Below are positions 40,516-51,595 of a stretch of 64,000 nucleotides of DNA, piece after piece. Under the pieces are notes generated by a model that saw only the letters and a list, made by a program, of their open reading frames with translations, ran no database searches and was not told the origin of the DNA. Location: contig JAMWET010000573.1 of the NCBI GenBank assembly GCA_024036415.1, forward strand, positions 558,001-622,000, in the 5' to 3' direction. The DNA comes from Prochilodus magdalenae (lineage: Eukaryota > Chordata > Actinopteri > Characiformes > Prochilodontidae). Every line of letters begins with the position of its first letter. The stretch's first letter is position 1. Made by a program: the position numbers and the translations under genes.

Positions 40516-43500
40516 AACATGTTACTGGTAACAAATATAAAATAACAAATAACATTTTTTAATTTTCTGCATTTGATGAGGTGTGTTTGCACTATTACTA
40601 TTTGATCACAGCAAGACATTTTAGTATAACTAATTAGGTTAACTGGTAACAGCTTAGTAACATGACTGGGTATACAAAGAGCATCCAAGAGTGTTTGTAA
40701 GAGTTTGTACTTACATTTTGCACAGCCTACCAGGTCGTAAATCACTAACGGAAATTAGATGTGGTTTAAACCAGAAATGCGTGAGGTGCTGGATGCCTGT
40801 GTATTTACTGACCACAATGAATTACAGACTAATCAGACATAGTCAGAAGCTTTAAGGTTAATAGCATGCCTACATAAAGTTATTTAGACAAACAATCACC
40901 AGTCTAGATGTTAAAGTAGCCAGTGTATTAGCTCACAGAAGCTGACTGACTACTGACAACAGTACACTACTACCATACATGCCTTTATGTACTCTGTTCA
41001 TAGCTGGCCCTCCAGAAGTTTTGGTCTTTTTCATAGGCTTCAGGTGGGTCTTCAGGACCCAACAGTTCCAAAAGCCTTTTAACTGCATTCACTCTCTGTA
41101 GGCATAGAGCCAATGCAGGGTCAGAACCCAAGTACTTCAACTCTGACCCCTTCTTAGAGTAGTACTGTACATTAAACACAGACACTGACAAAAATTACTG
41201 AACCACTACATGTTAAGATACCTCTGCATAGTTTCACAGCATGCTTCGTTCACCTTGTTTTAATAGAACAGTAAGAAAAATAATGACCTGGTGCTCCAGG
41301 GCATCTATCAGCACATCTGCCATCCATGGATTGAGCACTAGTACTCGCAAGCCCACCAGAGTGAAGCCATTCTATTGGATCTGTCTGAAGATTTTGCCCA
41401 AGCAGTGCCGCTAGACACCGGCTTTGAAGAGCGCCAGAGTGAGAAGAGGCTCTGGGCCTGCAGAGTGTAGCAGTGCTAGTCAGAGAGACGGCCATGAAAA
41501 ATGCTCTTTGTCTGAATACAATATTAGTTACCCTCTATCATGCAGCTGTAGGAGAACTGACTTTTGAAGCCTGAAATTAGACACTGCACTGTTGGTAGGA
41601 AGCGCATCATAGAATGACATTTCCACATACTTTAGCATATAACAGACATATGTATCCTAAGTGGTGGGAGGAATTTCAAAATTATACGGCTGCTGTAATC
41701 AAGTGCACAGGTAATTGATATACTCTCCACAAAAGAAATATAATGTATCATAATCTTAAAAATAATGCTTCTTTCTTCCTTTTTATTTAGGCTTTTTATT
41801 TAGTCATTCATCCTTAGCCTGTAACAAGTATATAACAACTATGACAATAATATGAAAGTTATCTGGTTATGAGAGCAAGGAGTTCAGTTTTTAAGTAGTC
41901 AGTATGTAAGTGGCCTAAGGACATTGTTTGACACTATCTATGTCCATGTTTGACACTATGGGGACAGCTCTGAAGCTGAATCTTCATCTGGGATCAACTC
42001 TCCCTCGGTGAAGAAGAGCAAAGCTTCTCTGAAGGCTGTTTCAGGGTGGGCGACACCAGCTCACTCAGGTTTCCTAGTCTCATGGCAAAAGCCTTCGCAG
42101 AGTGCCAAATGCCTGAAGCCTCCTAAGGGCACAGACTAGGGCTGGGGAGGATGCCAGGCTCACCACACTGCACTGCCACAGACGGTCACCGACCTCGAAA
42201 GGGCTCAGCTCCTGAGCCTGCCTCGGGGACAGCGTGGGCAGCCATTTCAGTGCCAACAGCTCAAATCTCTCCTCCCCCGCTCCTCCTGGGCATAAATACA
42301 TTTAAACACTGGACATTGTGATATTGTCCAAACATCAGAGCAGTGTGCGTCTAATAACAGCACACAGCAACAAGCCAATGCATACTGTAAAAACCACATT
42401 GTATAAATAAATTATCTTTGTATATATACTACTGTCCTGACATTTATTCTCATATTGCTACTGTTTGTTGTTTTATATAACAACTTTAGACTGCAGATTA
42501 AGCCACATTTGAAATATAAAACATTCAGGTGATTATTGTATAGATGTATTTTATTATATGATGTATATTCCAGCTACACTTATAAAAGTAGAGATTCTAC
42601 TCTTCGAAACAGCGATTCCAAACTGTAGTGTAATTTACATAGAAAAGTCTTACAGTCCTGGTCAGTGTGGTAGGATCTGTAAATGATTAAAAGCTTAACT
42701 ACAGCTTATCGATTAACTGTTTTTTAATCACATAACTGCAATTTGTAAGAGTGCAATTTGAAAGAGTTGCAATTTTAATTATATTATAGTTGTCAACAAT
42801 GTCATCTTAAAAAACCAGTGGGAAATTTTAATTTTAATAAGTTTGTGAACTGCCTGTAAATAAGACAGAAGCAAGCAACCAAACACAAATTGTATACATG
42901 ACGACACATCCAGTATGTTCAGTATTCAAGGTGGAAAATATAAAGGGAAAAAAACAAGCCTGGGCCTTTATTAGAAAGGTATCGCAATGTTAATTTTAGT
43001 CACAACGATGGTCAGAAAAATTACACTGACATATATTCCCCAAATTGTTCACCTCTTTGATTAACAATCAATAAACATCTTTTTAAAGAAGCTAAAATAA
43101 AATTAAATGGGTACATGGGTGCTATAAGCAACAGGTTCTACTAGACAGATCTATTCAAATAATAAAACATGCTTGTCGAAATAGTGGTATTCAGAACCAC
43201 TTTTCCAGAGGATGATAACAACAGTGTACTATATATACTACACTGGAGCAGGACATGCTGGATGGTGACACGATGAGGTGGGTATACCAAGCATATGCCC
43301 TATGTCTACCATGAAACCACTAGAACTGGTGTTTATCCACTGAAAATGCATAATGATTCGTATCTCTCTCAACTATCACCACTCTCTGTGCTCATCAAGC
43401 TAATACTAAGACTTCTCCTAAATACTGATTGTCCATTCGAATCAGGGTGGATCCTTCTAAGAAGATTTAAAACTAAACAATATGCTGCAAATAAAAAGAG

Positions 43501-43864
43501 TTTGCAGAAATGGCCAATGGCTCTTTGAACCTTTGATGCCTCCTACTGTAATTGTGGAAATATGCCCTTGCAGCAGTGTGAAAATCGTTGATATATGCAA
43601 ATGCTCACATGGTATATTAGGGATTGTTCTGTAGTAGACCGTAACTAAAAAAATAAATAGAAATAGAAAATTAATACATTAATTGAGGCCTACAAAATGA
43701 AAAATATTTAGGATTATATTTTAATGAATCAATGTTAAAGAGGTATTAGTATGCATCTAGACACCTATGTTTTAGTTAGATTTCTCTGTACTAGCCAGCT
43801 AAACTTGATAACAGCTGATTGCACTAATCAACTCCTTCAGACTAGACTACATGCATTGTATATT

Positions 43865-44035
43865 GCCTACATTCTCAGTACTGAAGTGACACAGACATGG
43901 TGGTTGCATGTTAGGGTGTCTTGCCCTGGTATGAGCAGTGTATGCAGAAAATCAAATGGACTACAGCCTGCAATTATAGAACTACAAAGTGCTCCTCTGT
44001 TATGATATGTGAAGCGCATGAAATCGACAATAAGA
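43865..44035. repeat. foldback-type interspersed repeat, rearranged copy
   Basis: The first part (about 43868-43945, CTCAGTACTGAAGTGACAC) is the reverse complement of a segment at 58372-58455. The second part (TGGACTACAGCCTGCAATTA, from about 43957) matches about 58543-58580 in the same orientation. This is what an internal deletion of an element with long inverted arms would leave. Confidence 0.6.
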
Positions 44036-45522
44036 ATAGATATAAATAGCCACTAATGAAGTGGCTGGTCGGTTTATATGGGCAAATGTATGTGTAACAC
44101 CTTAGCATCACACCTATAGGAGACTGAGGAACATTCCATTGCAAAACCACACACATTAATATGGAGATAATATGGCTTTTCTCATCATTTTAATATGTGA
44201 GTTTGTGCTCATTCTGTTAAAGAGTATTTGTGAAATTTTACTGAGTTCCGAGATGTGGTTCTTTGTTATGATAAGGTGCTGTGGGAAACATGGCGCTTTA
44301 ACTGCTCCAGAGTGTTGTGGTGGCATGCTTTACATGTTTGTTTGCAGCTGCTCGGCCAATGGAAACTAAGATTCACAAAGTTCTTGATACAGAGTTCTTG
44401 TATTGATGTTGCTTAGTGAGGCAGTCTGAAACTCTGTAGTAGAAACTCTGTAAACTGATTTTTACATGCTATGTACTTCAGGACCTGCCAACTCTGCTCT
44501 TTGAGTTCATGTGGTCTAATACTTTGTGGCATTTATTGGTAGCAAGGATGGCATCCTATGACAGTGCCATGCTCAAAGTCACTGAGCTCTTCTACTCTTC
44601 TAGTATGATCTATTCTACTATGCTTGTCTTTAGGAATTGCTATGTGCTTACTTTTGTTAGCAATGGGCATGGCTAAAGTGCCCAAACTCATTAATTAGGA
44701 GAAGTGTCCACATACACTTCTTTCATACACATACATACACATCCACTTTGGTCATATATGAGTTCCTGTTATCATACTCATTTTGAAAGATTAGGATTGC
44801 ATCTGTAGGCAGCTATAATAAGCAAGGAAACTAGAATAAAACTCACAAAAAACAAACAAAATACATTGCTTCCCATTATAATACAGGGGTATATAAATAA
44901 GGACTGCACCTGTAGACAGACTGGCACAGTGGTGCAGTAAATTCTCTCTTCAATAGCAGCACCAGACAGTGAGAGTAGAACTCTCCATCCCGAAACACTG
45001 TGGGTGCACAACAGAATACTGACATCTAACGAGACCAGAAAAGAAGTTCATGACAAACACAATCTTCATCACTGTCGCTGCCTGTCTCTCTGGGTCAGAT
45101 CCATGCAGCAAAGCATTCGTGAGAAGTTTACTGCCGGTGCTAAAAGTTGATTACCTGCTCTGAGGTGAGGCTCACAGATGAGGCTTGCTTGCTGGGGATC
45201 TGTACTCTCTGTAGCCCCATCAAGTGGAAACCTCTCTTTGCACATAAAGACATCACATAGCTGTAACAACATGGTGGAACCACTGGAGATACAAGCAGGA
45301 ACACATTGCCTAGAGGAAGGCGAGTAATTTAGGTGTAGGCCTATGAAAGTAATGCCCAGTCCTTGTCCTGGCCTGCCCCGTTCTTAATTATATATGCAAG
45401 TAATGGCTTAATAGATCTCATAGGTAATTTTATCAGGTTCCAAATAAAAGGTCTTTGTAGTGTGTTGGTATACAGTCATTGTTAAAGGTTTTCCTCTTTG
45501 TTGTTGGTCTGGCACAAACAAC

Positions 45523-45925
45523 AATGTTACTGGTAAGTCATTTACACTACATTTTCTCTAACCCCATGCAAATTGTCTACGGGCAGCAATTTTATATCTA
45601 CAAAGTACACCTACTTTTACACCTCTTATTAGAAACACCTATACACTTCAGTCAGGCAAATATGTGGCAGCCATGTTGTCTTTACATTTACAGCATTTAG
45701 CTGACGCTCTTATCCAGAGCTCAGCATAGTCACCCAGACTGGGATTCGAACCCCAGTCTCTCACACGTAGAGGTGGCACCCTGAGTAGTGGTGTTACCCA
45801 CTGAGCTACCCCAACCACTTATGAGTCTTGAGCCACCATAATAAGCCAAAATAATTATAGCAACATCTAGCATTGCAATGACTTACCAGTAACACTGCAA
45901 TGCTAGATGTTGCTATAATTATTTT
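45523..45925. repeat. perfect 30-bp inverted repeat (hairpin) with a displaced loop copy
   Basis: Bases 45848-45877 and 45896-45925 are perfect reverse complements around an 18-base loop. The loop with flanks (45877-45894) is the exact reverse complement of TGTTACTGGTAAGTCATT at 45525-45542. The stem is AT-rich with the core AGCAACATCTAGCATTGCA. It sits in an intron of dnaaf8 beside a SINE. It could be a recent template-switch product, a MITE or a small-RNA hairpin. Confidence 0.85.
45681..45816 (-). mobile_element. tRNA-derived SINE
   Basis: Read on the minus strand, the head is tRNA-like: an A box in GGTAGCTCAGTGGGTAACAC and a B box GGTTCGAATCC about 40 bases on. It is followed by the tail GGATAAGAGCGTCAGCTAAATG, a motif found in very many fish SINEs. 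About 135 bases, in an intron of dnaaf8. No long poly(A) is seen, so it is probably an older or 3'-truncated copy. Confidence 0.8.
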
Positions 45926-46586
45926 GCATGTGATGTGATGTGATAGGAAGCGTTTCACTTTCACTGTGGCACAGAGAGGGGTTAAGCACCCTGTCTTTTT
46001 TGTCACTAGAGCTCTTTTTCCTGTTGGCAGCAAACAGGTTTAGTAGGGATTTCAGATTGAGCTATTATGACCTGTTGTAGTGTGGAAAGCTTTACAGTTT
46101 AAATGGCTACTTAAAGCTCAGACACCATAAGGCTGGTATTTGGCACTCTCCCACCGAACCACACAGACAAACCCAAGTTTACTTGACTGCTCAGTCGTGG
46201 AGAGAAAAGCAGGGGCTGGTTTTGGCTGTGGCAGTAGTGAGCATTGACAGGTACTGGGTCAGTGTTCCGGCCTAGCTGAGTGTCTAAAGGCCCATTTATC
46301 TCCTCCCACACAGAGCTGGCATAAAGTCCACAAATGGCCAGGGCAAGCACTGGCTGATTGGGATGCTCTCATCTGTGCCCACCTATTACATGCACTGCCA
46401 AAAAGAAGCTATTTCACATATTTTACATATCACTGCAATCTTTTAACCTAACAAATGCATGCCTTAATTCACTAGAGTCATGTGTCATGTTTTTTTAAAT
46501 AAGTAACAAACAAAATACTAAAATATAATAGCAAAATTTATCTAACATATTTGTGCAATGTTTGGATCACTGTTTAAAAATATGTA

Positions 46587-46767
46587 CACTGACATGCCAA
46601 AAGTCATGGGATAGCAGTCTGTAAATTGATTACAAAGTGGCATTACCTTAGGGGATGGTCTGGGAATGTATAAGTTGCGAGGTGTTATCTTGTGAGTGAG
46701 GTTGCACACTCACAGTGTGCTCATGGTAATGCGATATAACTATCGCAGGACTTTTGGTATGTCAGTG
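46587..46767. mobile_element. Tc1/mariner-type MITE, 181 bp
   Basis: Terminal inverted repeats of about 30 bases (CACTGACATGCCAAAAGTCA at the left, complement at the right, three mismatches) are flanked by TA at 46585-46586 and 46768-46769. There is no coding capacity. TA duplication and CACTG ends indicate mobilisation by a mariner-family transposase. A lone right end (TTTGGTAAGTCAGTGTA) lies at about 46929-46945. Confidence 0.8.
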
Positions 46768-48920
46768 TATTCTAATTGTTATACAGTATATACAGCCAGC
46801 TGCTGCCTATCATGATCATTAATCACCCATGGGCGGCACATGTATCGAAGAATGTGAAATACCTTCACAACTTATAATAATCCCCTGATATAATGCCATT
46901 TCAAACAAAATGTACATAATGCTTTTTTTTTGGTAAGTCAGTGTATACTGTAAAATTATATATAATATGCAACAAATAAAATAACATATTACAATATATA
47001 AAAAGGTAAACCAAACTTTGAACTGTAGTGGCTGAAGAAGTGATACATGAATCATGTTAACATAATGTGTCTAGTTGCTTACCTGCAGTGTTTGCTAAGA
47101 GCTCTTCTGAAGGGTAAGTAAAGTGAAGGCCATGCACATCCATACCAGAGCTTTGCAGAAGTTGTAGATGATGTGTTGCCAAAGGGTTAAGAAATAGTGA
47201 TTGATATCCCAAAGCAAGCACTACCTGAGACCAAGAAAGATATACACAAGTAATGTAAGGAGCAATAAAGAGTGTGCTTGTACTACAAAAAACTCCTAAG
47301 ACTGCGGCATCTAAGTCTTTCTCACCTCAGTGTGACACTGCTGAGAAATCATGGCCTCTGCCCTTTGGCATATTGGTCTCGGGTCTCAAGAGTCTGCGAA
47401 TAGAAGCCAGGACTCATCCCAAAGTTAAATAGTATCAGGTCAGAGCAAACCAACAAAAAACAGACTGCAAATATATCTTGAGTAAAACTCTGTTCAAGCA
47501 TTTGGTTGACCTCTTTATCAGGGCTGATGGAAATGAAGCTGTCAAGACTTTAAGAGGGCAATGAGATGAGTGCAGGATGGGTCTGCTGGTCTAATAGGTG
47601 GTTAAGCTGTGGCCACCATGACACTACTGTCCTCAGGTGAGACAGGAACCTGTATACTCTCCGACGGAACAGAGCCCAGCCTTTTTTTCACATCCTTCCT
47701 GTAAATAAGATTAACACACACAATGAATCTCAAGAGGTATCTTAAAATGATTGGAAGTTTGTAATATATGGGTCTCACCTTAGGAGTTATGCAGAGAGAC
47801 TGTCTTTCTTCTTGAGACACAGCACAGACATAAAGCACCAAGCCATCATCTTTCCAGAACGGCTGTAGCCCAGCCACCCAAAATGGAGCGGCATTTCTAG
47901 CATTTCTCATGGTGTCCTTCATGCTACAGCTGTTGGACTCACACTTCCATGCGTCAGACCAGTGACACAGCGGTAAGGATTTAAAATGAATCTGAATCAG
48001 AAGGCTGCAATTCAACAACTGCACTAATTGTGAAATTATATGATAGGTCATGACACATTCATTTAATTTCTAGCCAAAAGCACAGGTTATTCATTTATTT
48101 AATATGCTTTTTAATATGTAAATCGTTGCACTTTTACCTCCAAAGTTCAGTTTTAGAATATGGTTGCATGTTTTGTTTCTCACTGTTAAAGTGATCCCAT
48201 ACCCAGCGACTCTGCGGAGGGCAATCCATTGTTCTGAGAACACCGGCAGTCGTTTTGTTTGATTTGCAAATGGTCAACAGATGCTTCAGAAACCATTCCC
48301 CTTGATCTTTGTTAATCTGTTGCTCTTTCTGTACATGGTCACTTGTAAGAACAACTCATCAGACACAAAGTCTACACTTTACCAAGTCCCATGTTTCTTA
48401 AATAAATAGACTTTTTTCTTCATTCAAATCAAATTAGGTGATGAGATGGTTTAACGGAATGGATGTGGACAGACATTTTTTTGAGTGTTTTAAAAAAATA
48501 AAGAGCTTTTGAACATGAAAACAAAAATGATCAAAGAAAGCATATACACAGAGAATAAAGAGATGCTAATGGGGGAATCATTTTGCATTCTATTATTTTA
48601 TTCAATCAGTTTTTTAGGAGTGATACTTTTACCAAAGTCATGCAAAATCTCTGTACCTCTCGTCCTTCTTGTGAGAGGTCAGTGTTTTTTCTAGGGGTGC
48701 TGCGGCCTCATCACATGGAGTTGTGGGAAAGGATGTTTTCTCCAGATGTTTAATAGGAGGTGGATGCATACAGCTGTGCTAAACTTCCTTTATTCTTAAT
48801 ATCTCTTCTTTTGGAGTCTTAACAGGATCTTTAGGAGTTTTTCTTTGGACAGAATACTCTGCTCTGGTTCGACTTGACTCTCTGATCTTTTGAAGTAATA
48901 AACTTTTCCCAGTAAGCATC

Positions 48921-51027
48921 CTGCAAACACACAGAAAGTTGAGGTCAGAATTACTACGTCAGGTAATAAATATGCTTAAAAAGACAGTTATGGTCTCCTT
49001 TCTCTTGCACATACCCATTCCTCTTGGCTGCATCCAGCTGTGTGTTTACCCCCATTTCTGTGGACAGGACTTGCTTCAAAAGGTCAGGACATGAGGATGT
49101 ATCACAAGTAACTGCTGGTTTGGTCTGATGCTCAGTGTTGCGCAAATCGATACATACAGTTTGAGAACTGCAATTTTTCCGATGCAGGTTTTCCTCAAAA
49201 TTGTTACAAGCACCTGTCCATCCATCATTTCTTTTGTTGAACAAACAACAAGTACCCATTTCAGTCATATTAAAATGTTTAGTATTAAGTATGTACATAC
49301 TGAAATTAGTACTGCATTGTACAGTGCAATAATCAGAATGATATTGTCATTAAATGTATTCTGAAATGTAATCTGTAACTATTCCTTAATATATTTTAGT
49401 ATTTTTTTATCATACTATAAAGGGTACCTTATGATTGCTGGACTACTTATATAAGGCCTCTGAAGTTCATGGCTTTCCACAGTTGAACTTATTGCCATTG
49501 GGGCCACCTTCTTAGATGCCTGCTTCTTGCAGAAAGCAGCCAACTGCTCCATTACATTAACCTCTGGTCTTTCATTGACATAATCTGTAACCCAATAAAA
49601 TATTAATCTTTTAAAGTCATCCATGGTACATCAGAACAAATAATTTGGGGACATACTGAAGCACAAATGAACATCAAACCTGTATATTTAAATGGTTGAA
49701 ACAGCTGTGGCTCTCCTTTTTCATTCTCAACTTTATGATAGCCAGTGTGATGCTTCAGAGATTGAAGAACCTGATCCAGATCCCAGTTTTCCAGAGGCTG
49801 TTGAGAGAAACATTGCTGTTTTCATAACATACCTAGAGGGACAGCTTTAGAATGACTATGATGAGTAAACTGCACAATTATACCCACCTTTAATGACAAA
49901 ATGGGGTACGTTTGTGCATGCATGCTTTCTAAAGATTGTTTTCTACAAATTTCCCTTGCAGGTGTTTGCAGAAATCTTTCCCTTTCAGAATTTGTGGACT
50001 CAGGAGATGTGGATTCTTTGGCAGTAATCATATCAGAGTTACTCTCATGCAAAAGTGATTTCGAAAGCTCTGCAGATTCACTGCAAAGGCTTTCTGTTTC
50101 AGCTGCGTTGACAAAGTCATGACTTGTAGCAACTAGGGTCTTGCAGTCATCAAGCTCTTTAGGGGGCAGAGACACTATGTCATCTTTCTGGTCACAGCAG
50201 TCATCATCATTCCCATAAGTGAATGGCTCTGTTACTGATTTGAGGAGATCCTGTTTAATAAAGAAAAACACATAAGGACTAAAATGAAGACTAAGAATTC
50301 TCCGTCTTTCTCTTTATATGTCATTAATTTCTCTTTACATCACCTCTTATTCTCTCATGCACAGACCTCAATTCCTGGTTCCTCTAATGAAAGGTAATCC
50401 AGGTCAACTTCTGCCCCTTGAGGCAACCTGAAGACCGATGGTCGCCGGTAAACAGAAATATCCTCTTCATTGTCTGACTGTAGAATACAATGTTTTTATT
50501 AGTCGTGCACCCGTAAACAGTAGTCCTTCAGGTGTTCTTTAGTAAAGGAAATGGGTATATGTAGAACCATAAAGACCATGAACACTGAAAGAACCATGTG
50601 TGTGGTTCTATGCATGGTTAAATCATTGTTCTTTATGGTGGAAAGTCTGTTGTATTCAGTTATTTACAGAACTTTTCTAAAATGACGCCTAAAATAGGTC
50701 AGCATTATATAGTCAACCTATAAACCCATGTAGCTTTACACAGTTAAAGTCTTGTAGCATTTCGAAGAATTTCTTTGAAGCTCTTATAGCTTCTTAAATA
50801 TAAGACCTTCTAGTTGCTAATACCAGGTTACAAACAAAAACAATGCTCTGTTTACCCCAGTTACCTGAAGTTAGAAAAGTTTAGAAGCTTTAACACCTAA
50901 CTCACGGAGCTAGCATAACCAGCTAACAACGGTGTATAACTTGTAGTTTACTTACTGAGGAGGACACGTCAGAGTCAATAGTAGGTATTTGAGATTTTAT
51001 CCTGTCTAAAATCGAGCTTCTCTGCAT
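48921..51027 (-). CDS. dnaaf8: dynein axonemal assembly factor 8 (C16orf71-like), intact 5' exons
   Basis: Coding exons 1-6 on the minus strand: 50956-51027, 50367-50477, 49888-50250, 49680-49797, 49428-49584, 49015-49230. All donors and acceptors fit and all phases agree through to exon 7 (48657-48920). Identity comes from segments matching human DNAAF8: an N terminus with SQIPTIDSD, LENWDLDQVLQSL, MEQLAAFC, VCIDLRN, and TGKSLLLQKIR at the start of exon 7. DNAAF8 is cytoplasmic in multiciliated cells, in dynein assembly (DynAP) condensates, and supports outer dynein arm assembly. Stopping at the TAG in exon 7 gives 392 residues, against 520 in human. Exon 3 is acidic and Ser/Glu-rich, probably disordered. 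The gene is tail to tail with unkl. Confidence 0.85.
50530..50660. repeat. GGTTCT/AGAACC interspersed repeat
   Basis: In dnaaf8 intron 1. It shares the words CTTTAGTAAAGG and AGAACC/GGTTCT with the segment at 62715-63120, suggesting a common repeat family of unknown type. Confidence 0.4.
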
Positions 51028-51310
51028 TCTCGTCTGTAATGCGAACAGCCTTAGCCAGTTAGCTCGTAAATGCTAGCCCAGTCTGTTTGAAGCCATCTAG
51101 ACTCTGCGGTTGTCATGGAAACATGAGTGTGAGCCTCTACCAGCACGCGACGCGCTCCTGACGTAAACATAAGGCACTAGTTTCTGACTGTAATGGTTTT
51201 AATTACAGACTTCTTCCTCATGTTTAGAAACTCTTCTTTCTCGTGTGGTGCACCTGAAACCCTGACCTGATTGCCTGGAATTAAAATTTACAGTCATAAT
51301 TCCTAATAAT

Positions 51311-51595
51311 AAGAAAACAGAACCATAAGTTAAACTTGTCTCCTTTGAGAACAGAACCCTGAGTTAAATGTCTCCTTTAAAACAGAACCCTGAGTTAAAT
51401 GTATTTTTTCTTAGAATAGAACCCTGAGTTAAACATGTCTCCTCTGAGAACAGAACCCTGAGCTAAATGTGTTTCTTCTGAGAACAGAACCCTTAGTTAA
51501 ATGTCTACTCTTAAACAGAACCATGAGTTAAATGTGTCTACACTGAAAACAGATCCCAGAGGTAAATGTGTACTCTAAAACAGAACCCTGAGTTA
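51311..51595. repeat. minisatellite with about 30-base units
   Basis: About nine imperfect copies of a unit built on AACAGAACCCTGAGTTAAAT followed by a variable GTGTCTCCTCTGAG spacer, just upstream of dnaaf8. The array ends exactly where a Tc1 element begins (TA at 51594-51595), so the element inserted in or next to it. Confidence 0.85.

Larger units (their letters stand above)
38515..48920 (-). pseudogene. dnaaf8: dnaaf8 3' exons: NDK-like repeat region with in-frame stops
   Basis: Minus-strand exons continue the dnaaf8 frame: 48657-48920, 48138-48341, 47779-48004, 47650-47698, 47326-47384, 47083-47224, 45155-45282, 44910-45025, about 42075-42286, 41288-41457, 40993-41164, about 39043-39216, 38772-38856, 38515-38621. 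Phases agree through 44910. The residues show partial nucleoside-diphosphate-kinase-like modules, e.g. GFHLMGLQRV, SSPALVCALRR, GFTLVGLRVL with ALALCLQRVNAVKRLLELLG, and GPCLILTLQKDN. The catalytic His motif is not recognisable, so they are probably structural. Breaks: TAG at 48779-48781 and TAG at 41411-41413 and 41372-41374. Around 42000-42090 the frame changes at least once before a readable FREALLFFTEGEL segment. The exon joining 44910 to 42286 is missing or unrecognisable. I read this as decay of the 3' half, though exons 8-14 are still well kept. Confidence 0.6.

Noticed and set aside
47370..47530. Minus-strand frame reading FTQDIFAVC and then LETRDQYAKGQ
   Set aside because: It looks protein-like but its phase does not join the preceding exon end or the exon starting at 47224, and it stops at TGA; the alternative exon 47326-47384 keeps phase, though I am not certain.
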